NCBI GenBank assembly: GCA_002840975.1
Contig: PHDN01000005.1
Location: forward strand, 1-64,000
Reading direction: 5' to 3'
DNA: 64,000 nucleotides
Source: Bacteroidetes bacterium HGW-Bacteroidetes-16
GTDB lineage: Bacteria; Bacteroidota; Bacteroidia; Bacteroidales; F082
The notes below the pieces were generated by a model. The model ran no database searches. It worked only from the letters and a program-made list of their open reading frames with translations, and was not told the DNA's origin. This document shows positions 45,865 through 52,875 of this stretch, one piece after another (positions within the stretch are counted from its first letter, which is position 1; each line of letters starts with the position of its first letter). Position numbers and translations under genes: made by a program.

Positions 45865-46863
45865 ATGAAGATTTTGAAAAGTACCTCCATTGCCATTTTT
45901 TTGATATTGATAACGGGCTGTAACCGCAGCTCATCGGAATCGTGGGTCGTCCCCGATGACCAGAACCAACAAATTATGGTTTCCATTCATCGCTACGGAG
46001 AGAAACTTTTTTCACTCGACACCAGCAACCTGCTGCAGGAACTAAAAAGCATTCAACCCGAATATCAGGTGTTTTTAGGAACTGATTTTGCTGATCATGA
46101 TCAATTCATGCAGTTGTACCAATTTGTAACCGACACGCAACTGATTTACCTGAACAAGAAAACACAAGAGGTTTTCCCTGATCTTCATTCATTGGAAACA
46201 GAAATTTCCAAGTCGTTCAGCCGTTTTCATTACTTTTTCCCAAACAATACCCTCCCTTCGGTGTATACTTATATCTCGGGTATGTATTACGAGCAACCTG
46301 TGGAAGTGAATGACGAGCTGATGGTAATTGCCCTGGATGATTATTTGGGGTCTGATTTCGAACTTTACCGAAAACTGGGATTGCCGCATTATCGCACCCT
46401 GCGTATGACCTCTGATTATGTAACCATTGATGTGATGAAAGCCCTTTACAACGAGGGTATCAATCCGCAATTCGCGCAAAAAACACTACTTGACCGGATG
46501 GTTGGTGCCGGAAAACTGATGGTGTACCTTGATGCCGTTTTGCCACAGGTGGCCGACTCGCTTAAAATTGGATATACGAGTGCCCAATGGAAATGGATGG
46601 AAGAAAACAAAGAAAACGTGTGGGCTTTTCTGGTCAAAAACCAGCTCTTCTATTCGTCAGATTACGACACGCAAACAAAATTAATTCAGGAAGCTCCCTT
46701 TACCACCGGGTTTTCAAATGAATCGGCGCCACGCGTCGGAATCTGGCTGGGCTGGCAAATCGTTAAAGCCTATCACGAAAATTATCCTGAAATCTCCCTG
46801 AGCGAACTGATCTCGAACCCGGATACTCAGGAAATCCTTCAAAAATCGGGATATAAACCCTGA
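45865..46863 (+). CDS. gldB: GldB-like gliding-motility lipoprotein
   Basis: 332 residues from the ATG at 45865. The signal has a good lipobox (LILITGC, Cys near 19). The body matches the GldB family: an opening HRYGEKLFSLD segment, QVFLGTDFADHDQFMQLYQFVTD, FSRFHYFFPNNTLP, and the most conserved stretch near the C-terminus, FSNESAPRVGIWLGWQIVKAYHEN. GldB is needed for gliding and type IX secretion-linked motility in Flavobacterium but is also found in non-gliding Bacteroidota. The usual partner gldC is not next to it; an unrelated carbonic anhydrase gene follows on the other strand. Confidence 0.8.
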   Translation: MKILKSTSIAIFLILITGCNRSSSESWVVPDDQNQQIMVSIHRYGEKLFSLDTSNLLQELKSIQPEYQVFLGTDFADHDQFMQLYQFVTDTQLIYLNKKTQEVFPDLHSLETEISKSFSRFHYFFPNNTLPSVYTYISGMYYEQPVEVNDELMVIALDDYLGSDFELYRKLGLPHYRTLRMTSDYVTIDVMKALYNEGINPQFAQKTLLDRMVGAGKLMVYLDAVLPQVADSLKIGYTSAQWKWMEENKENVWAFLVKNQLFYSSDYDTQTKLIQEAPFTTGFSNESAPRVGIWLGWQIVKAYHENYPEISLSELISNPDTQEILQKSGYKP

Positions 46864-46897
46864 GTTTGGCATCCTTTACATCAACAATTGCAATTTG

Positions 46898-47674
46898 CTA
46901 TTCATCCCGACTGTAAATTGTTCTGCCATTTAAATTCTTGATATTTCTGTAATTATTCTTCAAAATTCCTTCAAATTGTGCTATTTGCGTTGCTGAGGCT
47001 GAAATTTCATTTTTTAGAACATACCAATTTACAACTTCTGAACAGGGTGGTGTGGTTAGCGAACCACTATAATGATAAAAACTTTTATTTTCAGGCAACA
47101 GGCCTGCCAGATTAATTTCGGTAGTGTCGGTATAGGTTCCCTTTTCGGTTGGGAAATGAGCCAGAAATTCCGTAAAAAGCTCATTTTCTTCTCCCGGCTC
47201 AAAAAATACGCCTACAACGGCATAAGCCGTATCCGATTCGTTGTGCACGAAATGAACTTCTAAGGGATGGTATAATCCGTCAACCTGGTGTTCGCTCTTA
47301 GCATGATAATGAAATTGCAACAGTTGATAGGTTTTTGTGCCGATTGTTAATTCGCTGCCTGCTTCGCAAACAAATTCGATAGTATGACCGTTATTCTCAA
47401 TTTCCGTGGTTGTTGAAGAATAGTTAAAATCCAATCCGGGTAACGTTAAGTCAGGTATGGCACCGGAAATATTGACCGGTGATTGAGATTGACCACCACA
47501 ATCACTATAACCCGTGCACAGATCTACCCATTTGTCTTGTCCATCGGTAATTCCGTCATAGGACCAGTGAACTTCCGTGCAATCGGTTGGGATGATGACT
47601 TTTTTATCATTTTTACAACTTGCAATACTGAAAGCAATAACCGCAATGGTGATTAAAAAATAGTGGTGTTTCAT
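46898..47674 (-). CDS. alpha-class carbonic anhydrase lipoprotein
   Basis: 258 residues. The signal ends in a lipobox (FSIASC, Cys near 20). The mature protein is a full alpha-CA: WSYDG near 34, GGQSQSPVNI near 59-68, the first two zinc histidines in QFHYH near 120-124, the third in LEVHFVH near 138-144, and LTTPPCSEVVNWYVL near 210-224, where Thr is the proton gatekeeper. The two cysteines that form the family disulfide are present. It hydrates carbon dioxide in the periplasm or at the cell surface. Alone on its strand. Confidence 0.93.
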   Translation of the reverse strand: MKHHYFLITIAVIAFSIASCKNDKKVIIPTDCTEVHWSYDGITDGQDKWVDLCTGYSDCGGQSQSPVNISGAIPDLTLPGLDFNYSSTTTEIENNGHTIEFVCEAGSELTIGTKTYQLLQFHYHAKSEHQVDGLYHPLEVHFVHNESDTAYAVVGVFFEPGEENELFTEFLAHFPTEKGTYTDTTEINLAGLLPENKSFYHYSGSLTTPPCSEVVNWYVLKNEISASATQIAQFEGILKNNYRNIKNLNGRTIYSRDE

Positions 47675-47960
47675 GAATGTAAATTTAGTATTGTTTATTT
47701 GTAGTCGGCAATAATAATAAAATTTTGATTAACCAACCACTGAATTATCCATCACGCCATTAACCTGATGAGCAAATGCAGAGGCTATGGCTTCGATTCT
47801 TTTTGGTTCAATTGTGCTCATCGGGATAGGGCTTACAATCCAATGAGCCCCTTCTTCCTTGATTGGGATGTAGATTGGTTGTTAAATTTTTTGAAAACGA
47901 ATCCGGTTAATACGATTAAGAGAATTGTTGTTTTTGGGTTTAAAAAATGGTTGGCGGGAT
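47675..47960. other. AT-rich spacer without supportable genes
   Basis: About 286 bases between the carbonic anhydrase gene and the decayed toxin. A 64-codon ORF on the plus strand (47768-47962) has no family resemblance and is taken as chance. Confidence 0.6.
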
Positions 47961-48248
47961 AGTGTCTTTTTGGATTTTGTCTATTGTCAAAGAAGTCAAG
48001 TAGAATTATTGTTTCTCCTTTAATCCTATAAAAAATGTTTTTTTGCTTGACTATAGTAAAACCTCCTTACCCTTTTTCATTATTTTCAATTGATCCAATT
48101 TCAGGAAACTCTGATAAAACATCTAAAAAATCATACCCTTTTGGACAAAATTCTTTGTTACTTGTTCACTCCAATTTGTCATTAAATACCCAAGAATTTT
48201 ATCAAATTTTCTATCAGCTCTTTTTGACCACTTTATGTTTAAAGCCAT
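47961..48248 (-). pseudogene. broken RelE/ParE-family toxin gene
   Basis: Read on the minus strand, an ATG at 48248 overlaps the end of the antitoxin-like gene and opens a 41-codon frame starting MALNIKWSKRADRKFDKI, typical of RelE/ParE toxins, that stops at 48123-48125. The homology continues in another frame from about 48132 (DFLDVLSEFPEIGSIE), is cut by a TAA at 48067-48069, and resumes in that same frame (IFYRIKGETIILLDFFDNRQ) to about 47965. One base lost near 48130-48140 and one nonsense change explain the break. Total span (about 96 codons) is the normal toxin length. No functional product is expected. Confidence 0.75.
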
Positions 48249-48481
48249 TTACGATGCTTTTTTCTCATTACGTCATTATCAATCAAATTATCAGGGTTCT
48301 CGCTCTCTTCAAAGGCGATCAATAATTCCTCTTGCTCTTTTTTGTCCAACCGTCCCCACAATTGTCCATCTTTTGTTACTGTCTTTGATTTAATAATATC
48401 GTAAAAACTCACTAAAATGTTCTCATTGTCAATACTATCAATCAAATTATGAAAATCCTTTTTTAATTCTATCATATTCAT
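48239..48481 (-). CDS. putative type II antitoxin
   Basis: 80 residues, acidic and helical, with the segment LWGRLDKKEQEELLIAFEESENPDNLI near 43-69 and a basic C-terminus (KKHRKWL). I recall similar small proteins upstream of RelE/ParE toxins in Bacteroidota. Here the reading frame is intact and its last codons overlap the start of a recognisable but broken toxin gene on the same strand, which is the main support. Without a live toxin it may be a relic or may neutralise a related toxin elsewhere. Operator sites were not identified. Confidence 0.65.
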   Translation of the reverse strand: MNMIELKKDFHNLIDSIDNENILVSFYDIIKSKTVTKDGQLWGRLDKKEQEELLIAFEESENPDNLIDNDVMRKKHRKWL

Positions 48482-49000
48482 AATTTTAATCTTTTTACAG
48501 ATTTACTGAATTTATCAATTATATCCAGTTTTTTTCAATGTGCCCTACCATCTTCTATACACGTTGTGTTTATGTCTATGATATCTCAATTTGTTCTTTG
48601 GCGTAACTGCCTGATGTAACGAAACAATACAAAGTTCGGCTTTTGTTTTTTTGTGCCAACAACCCTCCTTTATTTATTTTGCTTTAAATTTCCAAATACG
48701 ATTCCACTAAACAAATCTATTCTTCCTAATGACAGTTAAAAAAATCATTTCCATCTAACTTCATGTTCAAAAAAAATTCCGCTATACCGACCGGTCAATT
48801 GTAAGGAGCGTCACATACCAACCAGAATTGATAGAATGCCTGTGCCAGAACGGGGTATGTATTTTTAAGGAGAAGTTCAATTTCGATATTCCAGCATAAT
48901 GGTCATTATATCAATAATATAGCTACTTATAAACGACTATAATCATTTAAACTCGTAAATAAATGGTTATTAACCGAATAAAGTTTGATAGAGGCAGTAG
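48482..49000. other. non-coding AT-rich region with possible coding remnant
   Basis: This stretch of more than 500 bases before the ssb promoter has no intact gene. A 41-codon open frame without a start codon (48777-48899, plus strand, ending TAA at 48897) is less AT-rich than its flanks and may be the tail of a lost gene; I do not recognise the translation. A CACGTTGTG-containing segment (about 48558-48570) and a GCCAACAAC segment near 48655-48663 form a loose inverted pair. Function unknown. Confidence 0.4.
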
Positions 49001-49005
49001 TTTTG
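48998..49005 (+). promoter_or_regulatory. -7 promoter element for ssb
   Basis: TAGTTTTG matches TANNTTTG, 54 bases before the ATG at 49060. Confidence 0.45.
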
Positions 49006-49059
49006 CTCCATACAATTATTTGTATTAAACCTTTTAATTAACCTTTAAAATTTACTGTT

Positions 49060-49398
49060 ATGTCAACTTTGAGAAATTCTGTCCAACTGATTGGCCGGTT
49101 GGGAAACGATCCCGAGATCAACAATTATGGTGAAAACAAAACCAAAGCACGCTTTTCCGTAGCCACATCCGATTATTACACCGACAAAAACGGACAACGC
49201 GTGGAAGACACCCAATGGCACAATGTTGTGGCCTGGGGACCTGTGGCACAGATCGCCGAAAAATACCTTAAAAAAGGCCACGAAACAGCCATCCTGGGTA
49301 AATTAACCCATAGTGACTATACCGATAAAGAAGGCCAAAAGCACTATGTTACTGAGGTGGTGGCTTCTGAAATTCTGCTGCTTGAAAAGAAAAAGTAG
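49060..49398 (+). CDS. ssb: single-stranded DNA-binding protein (short form)
   Basis: 112 residues, an OB-fold SSB. SVQLIGRLGNDPEI at 7-20, FSVATSDYYTD near 31-41, TQWHNVVAWGPVAQIAEKYLKKGHE near 50-74 and the final strand EVVASEILLL are the family core. It stops straight after the OB fold with EKKK and has no glycine/proline-rich linker and no acidic DDDIPF-type tail, the segment that normally recruits repair and replication enzymes. It may therefore be an accessory SSB, with a longer copy elsewhere in the genome. Alone on its strand, convergent with rsmD. Confidence 0.92.
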   Translation: MSTLRNSVQLIGRLGNDPEINNYGENKTKARFSVATSDYYTDKNGQRVEDTQWHNVVAWGPVAQIAEKYLKKGHETAILGKLTHSDYTDKEGQKHYVTEVVASEILLLEKKK

Positions 49399-49413
49399 TT
49401 TTAAGCCTGTTTG

Positions 49414-49446
49414 AACGAGCCATGGTTCATTTATTCATGGCTCGTT
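49414..49446. terminator. hairpin between convergent ssb and rsmD
   Basis: An 11-bp perfect stem (49414-49424 with 49436-49446) around an 11-base loop that contains the rsmD stop codon. There is only a short T run, so terminator function is likely but not certain. Confidence 0.6.
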
Positions 49447-49991
49447 TCAGCTACTTCGGTGTAGTGGAAAAAGCTAAAATTGACTTTACCGTATTTGCGG
49501 AGTGAATGAAAATAAGGGCTTTCTGAAAAATTCACTGATTTTGGATGCTCGATGATGAGCCACCCATTTGGTTTAAGCCGTTTGTACTCAAAAACCAATT
49601 GACGAATTTCAGGAATGTTGTCCAAGGCGTAAGGTGGATCGGCAAATATCACATCATAAACCTGGGTTCCGGTCTTCAAAAACCGGAACACGTCTGACTG
49701 AATCACGGTAAGCTGATTCATTTCAAAATCTTGGGCGGTCTGACGGATGAATTTAACACAGGCAAAATGCTGCTCAACGGCCAACACTTTTTCTGCACCG
49801 CGCGACACAAATTCATAGGCAATATTGCCAGTCCCGCTAAAGAGGTCAGCAACGGTTTTGTCATTCAAGTTAATGATGTTGCCAAGGATATTGAAAAGGC
49901 TTTCCTTCGCCAAATCAGTGGTCGGCCGAACAGGAAGGCTCTTTGGCGGGCTGATGATCCGGCGTTTAAACGATCCGCCTACTATTCGCAT
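49431..49991 (-). CDS. rsmD: 16S rRNA (guanine-N2-)-methyltransferase RsmD
   Basis: 186 residues. RsmD methylates G966 of 16S rRNA. Visible are the N-terminal RIVGGSFKRRII (2-13), RPTTDLAKESLFNIL (about 22-36), the SAM motif VADLFSGTGNIAYEFVSRGA (about 46-65), and the catalytic NPPY-type motif, here DVIFADPPYAL (about 114-124). Length is normal. Its first bases overlap the end of the DUF3822 gene by ten, so the two are translationally coupled. Confidence 0.95.
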   Translation of the reverse strand: MRIVGGSFKRRIISPPKSLPVRPTTDLAKESLFNILGNIINLNDKTVADLFSGTGNIAYEFVSRGAEKVLAVEQHFACVKFIRQTAQDFEMNQLTVIQSDVFRFLKTGTQVYDVIFADPPYALDNIPEIRQLVFEYKRLKPNGWLIIEHPKSVNFSESPYFHSLRKYGKVNFSFFHYTEVAETSHE

Positions 49992-50851
49992 AACATGCTG
50001 TTAAAATGAACATAATAGTGGTGTGTGTTCACCTGATCGAGAAGATAAGAATATTGAAAGTTTTTGTTCTTATCGATAAACTTAAAATGTTTGATGTACC
50101 TGAAAATCATGTCATAATTGGGACTTGTTTTATCTATTTTCCCCATCATGATCAGGTTAACATTTTCCGGGTTTAATGAAAGCTGCTCGATGCTGAGCAG
50201 AAGGAAGTAAATAAAATCTTCTTTGGTGTTGAACAAAAACTGATTATAAAAATGGAGGGTTTTTTGGTTGAAGTGTACCAGATCGAAGCTATTATCCTGG
50301 ACGTTGATAAACAGGGTGTTGACATCGAGTTTATTTTTGAAATTGGTCGAAAGACTTTCAATCATGGCCGTCGAAAAATGCAATATCCGCGCATTGGCCC
50401 AAAAATCCTTTACCTTTTCCACAAGCGGGTTTGACGCGTAATACACCATGTAGGCTCCAATGTTCTTCAATTGATCGTATACGATACGCGAGTTCTCCTG
50501 AAAAGGATGATTAAAACCAAGGTATAGGTTTTTGTGGTTTTGATCGAATAAGGGTTGAGGAACCAGTGTTGAATACCTGTTTTGAATCAGCACGGTAACT
50601 TCCTTAAATGGAAATGCAAACCAGGGCTGCTGATTCAGAATTTGTCCAAAAAGTGACGGTAGCTGTGCGTAATTATCAACGTTTGGAAAATGATAGGATT
50701 GAAGCCCGATAAATTTGTTCTTGTCTGGATTAAAGATGGAAAAGACAAGTCCATGCAAGTCGACCTGCATGGACAAACTATAACTTCTTGTATTCGACTC
50801 CTTAAAAGACTTGTCGAGATGGTTGATATAGGGTGTTAACCGGAGAGACAT
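49982..50851 (-). CDS. DUF3822 family protein (actin-like ATPase fold expected)
   Basis: 289 residues of the Bacteroidota-specific DUF3822 family, normally encoded next to rsmD as here. From memory, a crystal structure of a Bacteroides thetaiotaomicron member shows an actin-like (ASKHA) ATPase fold; the sequence itself shows alternating strands and helices (SLSMQVDLHGLVFSIFN, LDVNTLFINVQDNSFDLVHF) compatible with a duplicated actin-like core, but no clear phosphate loop. Function unknown. It lies 12 bases after a single-pass hypothetical protein and overlaps rsmD by ten bases. Confidence 0.85.
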   Translation of the reverse strand: MSLRLTPYINHLDKSFKESNTRSYSLSMQVDLHGLVFSIFNPDKNKFIGLQSYHFPNVDNYAQLPSLFGQILNQQPWFAFPFKEVTVLIQNRYSTLVPQPLFDQNHKNLYLGFNHPFQENSRIVYDQLKNIGAYMVYYASNPLVEKVKDFWANARILHFSTAMIESLSTNFKNKLDVNTLFINVQDNSFDLVHFNQKTLHFYNQFLFNTKEDFIYFLLLSIEQLSLNPENVNLIMMGKIDKTSPNYDMIFRYIKHFKFIDKNKNFQYSYLLDQVNTHHYYVHFNSMLCE

Positions 50852-50863
50852 CAGGAAAATTCG

Positions 50864-51460
50864 TTATTCCCAATTTCCATCAGTTGAAGGTTCAACCAAT
50901 GATCCAACTTTAAGTCCGGGATATTTTTCGATGTCCTCAAATTTAGCATTCAGGTTAATAATGGTCTGCTCATCCATTCCTTTCAGGTAAGCAGTAAAGG
51001 GTGCTTTTGCCTCGAATACATACACTTTTACTCCCCCTCTTTCAGTGGTATCGGCTTTCATTTCAAAAAACTCACCACCTGAATAAGGAATGGTTTTGAA
51101 GGAGGTAAATGAGAAATTCTTGATTTTGCTAAAGAGGGAGTCGGCTACATTAATGAATCCAACTGTATCGTTAATTGTTCGCGTGTAGGTGGTGTCTGTG
51201 GGATCAGGAATGATTTTAACCACCGGTATTTCAGCTACTTTCAAAAAGCTGATCAGCGTATCAAAACTCGTGGCATAACTGCCTTTAAGTTGTTTATAAA
51301 TCACCTGCGAGCTTCTGATGTCTTTTAATTTTTGAATCACCACTTTTTCGCGGGAGGATTTTTCCTTTTTAAACCTAACGGGTTCCATGATGCTTTCATA
51401 AACCAGATAACCTAACCCAATAATGATTACAGCTAAAATTACTTGAACAATCTTTTTCAT
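50864..51460 (-). CDS. hypothetical single-pass membrane protein with pseudopilin-like layout
   Basis: 198 residues. One N-terminal transmembrane helix (about 4-23), then a charged helix (EKVVIQKLKDIRSSQVIYKQLKGSYATSFDTLISFLK, about 37-74) whose IRSSQ..GSYATSFDTL pattern resembles the start of the globular domain of type II secretion pseudopilins, followed by a beta-rich domain. There is no prepilin peptidase site (no Gly-Phe..Glu), so it is not a standard pilin. It heads a three-gene unit with DUF3822 and rsmD and has its own -7 element. Function unknown; similar proteins occur in other Bacteroidales. Confidence 0.7.
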   Translation of the reverse strand: MKKIVQVILAVIIIGLGYLVYESIMEPVRFKKEKSSREKVVIQKLKDIRSSQVIYKQLKGSYATSFDTLISFLKVAEIPVVKIIPDPTDTTYTRTINDTVGFINVADSLFSKIKNFSFTSFKTIPYSGGEFFEMKADTTERGGVKVYVFEAKAPFTAYLKGMDEQTIINLNAKFEDIEKYPGLKVGSLVEPSTDGNWE

Positions 51461-51480
51461 ATAATTAAATAATTTGATAG

Positions 51481-51488
51481 CAAAAATA
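51481..51488 (-). promoter_or_regulatory. -7 promoter element for the hypothetical-DUF3822-rsmD unit
   Basis: TATTTTTG on the minus strand, 20 bases before the ATG at 51460. Confidence 0.5.
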
Positions 51489-51582
51489 GATATTAAAACG
51501 GAATAGGTGGATATTTCGTGTGAATAATTTTAAACTTTTATATGCTTTGGCTATCTGATCACCTCATTTAACACACACGGCC

Positions 51583-52032
51583 TTAACCAATCAATTGATT
51601 GAACTCCGGGATTTCGGTTAAAAACAAGAAGGTTTCATTTTGATGATCAATCTTACAGCAATAATGTTGGGCCCCATTGCTGATGACCAAATAGTTTACT
51701 TTAAGGCTAAGATTATAGCGTCCGGCTTGTTCCATGGTTTTTTGAGAAAGTGCTATGGTCGGGGCTTTAAACTCAATCAGCATCACCGGTTTTCGAAGTT
51801 GATTGTACACCACAGCATCAAATCGTTTCGACAGTCGGTTAACCAGAATTAGTTTCTCCACAGTGATGAGTGACTGCGGATATCCTTTTTCTGTTACCAG
51901 AAAGTTTAAAAACTGCTGACGAACCCATTCCTCAGGAGTTAAGGCCACGAATTTTTTTCTCCAATAGTCAAAAATCTCCTCTTTGCCCTCCTGATTGGTA
52001 CGGATATTAAACTTGATTTCATTCAACGCCAT
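51583..52032 (-). CDS. stand-alone HsdR N-terminal (HSDR_N) nuclease-domain protein
   Basis: 149 residues corresponding only to the N-terminal nuclease domain of type I restriction HsdR subunits. The PD-(D/E)xK-type core is visible: RQQFLNFLVTEKGYP near 39-53, RFDAVVYN with the Asp near 72, and MLIEFKAP with the E-x-K near 85-92. There is no helicase motor and no hsdM or hsdS nearby, so it is not part of a normal restriction system here. I recall this small protein as common beside holA or AMP nucleosidase in Bacteroidota, so it is probably a housekeeping nuclease or repair factor. Confidence 0.82.
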   Translation of the reverse strand: MALNEIKFNIRTNQEGKEEIFDYWRKKFVALTPEEWVRQQFLNFLVTEKGYPQSLITVEKLILVNRLSKRFDAVVYNQLRKPVMLIEFKAPTIALSQKTMEQAGRYNLSLKVNYLVISNGAQHYCCKIDHQNETFLFLTEIPEFNQLIG

Positions 52033-52080
52033 AATCCCTCTCTTTGCTCTAAATTAGATGTAAAACTAGATTAAAAATTG

Positions 52081-52088
52081 TAATTTTG
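52081..52088 (+). promoter_or_regulatory. -7 promoter element for amn-holA
   Basis: TAATTTTG matches TANNTTTG, 14 bases before the ATG at 52103. Confidence 0.5.
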
Positions 52089-52102
52089 CCTAAAAGTATC
52101 AT

Positions 52103-52873
52103 ATGATTGAAAAACAGGAAATCGTAGAGAACTGGTTACCAAGATATACAGGTTTACATTTAGGTGGATTTGGTAAATATATACTGCTTACGAACTTTAA
52201 GAAGTACCTTGAACTTTTTGCCAAATGGAATGGGGTGGATATTGTTGATGATAAAAGCCCCATGCCTTGCGCCACTTCTGGTGATATCACCATGATTAAC
52301 TTTGGGTTTGGAAGCGCTAATGCTGCCACCATCATGGATTTGTTAAGTGGTATCGAGCCACATGCCGTTTTGTTTCTGGGGAAATGCGGCGGTTTGAAAA
52401 GGAAAAATGAAGTGGGCGACTTGATCTTACCCATTGCAGCCATCCGTGGCGATGGAACTTCCGACGATTATCTTCCCTCAAAAGTACCGGCGCTTCCGGC
52501 ATTTAGCCTGCAAAAAGCCATCTCGACAACCATCCGTGAATTTAAACGCGATTATTGGACAGGCACGGTTTATACCACCAACCGCAGGGTTTGGGAACAT
52601 GACGAGAAATTTAAAAAATACCTTCGCAAAACGCGATCGATGGCGGTGGATATGGAAACAGCTACCATTTTTACCGTAGGTTTTGTAAATGAAATTCCCA
52701 CCGGAGCCTTACTTCTTGTCACCGATCAACCCATGATCCCTGAAGGAGTGAAAACGATGGAAAGTGATAAAAAAGTGAACGAAAACTGGGTGGAAGACCA
52801 CATTCGGATTGGTATCGAATCACTTAAACAACTTATTAATGATGGCGTCACTGTAAAACATTTGAAATTCTAG
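52103..52873 (+). CDS. amn: AMP nucleosidase
   Basis: 256 residues, the short Bacteroidota class. Amn splits AMP into adenine and ribose-5-phosphate and so controls adenylate levels. The phosphorylase-type fold is recognisable: INFGFGSANAATIMDLL near 72-88, VLFLGKCGGLKRKNEVGDLILPIAAIRGDG near 97-126, and SMAVDMETATIFTVG near 181-195, where Met-Glu binds the ribose and the motif is typical of nucleosidases. The N-terminal AMP-binding domain of long Amn proteins is absent, as usual in this group. The holA gene follows after two bases. Confidence 0.92.
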   Translation: MIEKQEIVENWLPRYTGLHLGGFGKYILLTNFKKYLELFAKWNGVDIVDDKSPMPCATSGDITMINFGFGSANAATIMDLLSGIEPHAVLFLGKCGGLKRKNEVGDLILPIAAIRGDGTSDDYLPSKVPALPAFSLQKAISTTIREFKRDYWTGTVYTTNRRVWEHDEKFKKYLRKTRSMAVDMETATIFTVGFVNEIPTGALLLVTDQPMIPEGVKTMESDKKVNENWVEDHIRIGIESLKQLINDGVTVKHLKF

Positions 52874-52875
52874 CC

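Noticed and set aside
47768-47962. 64-codon plus-strand ORF between the carbonic anhydrase gene and the toxin remnant
   Set aside because: No family resemblance or promoter; its end overlaps the antisense of the decayed toxin. Treated as chance in AT-rich DNA.
48035-48325. 96-codon plus-strand ORF over the toxin-antitoxin region
   Set aside because: It is the antisense shadow of the toxin pseudogene and antitoxin; only the minus-strand reading gives RelE/ParE-like sequence.
51583-52032. A type I restriction system
   Set aside because: Only the HsdR N-terminal domain is present; there is no helicase part, hsdM or hsdS in the window.
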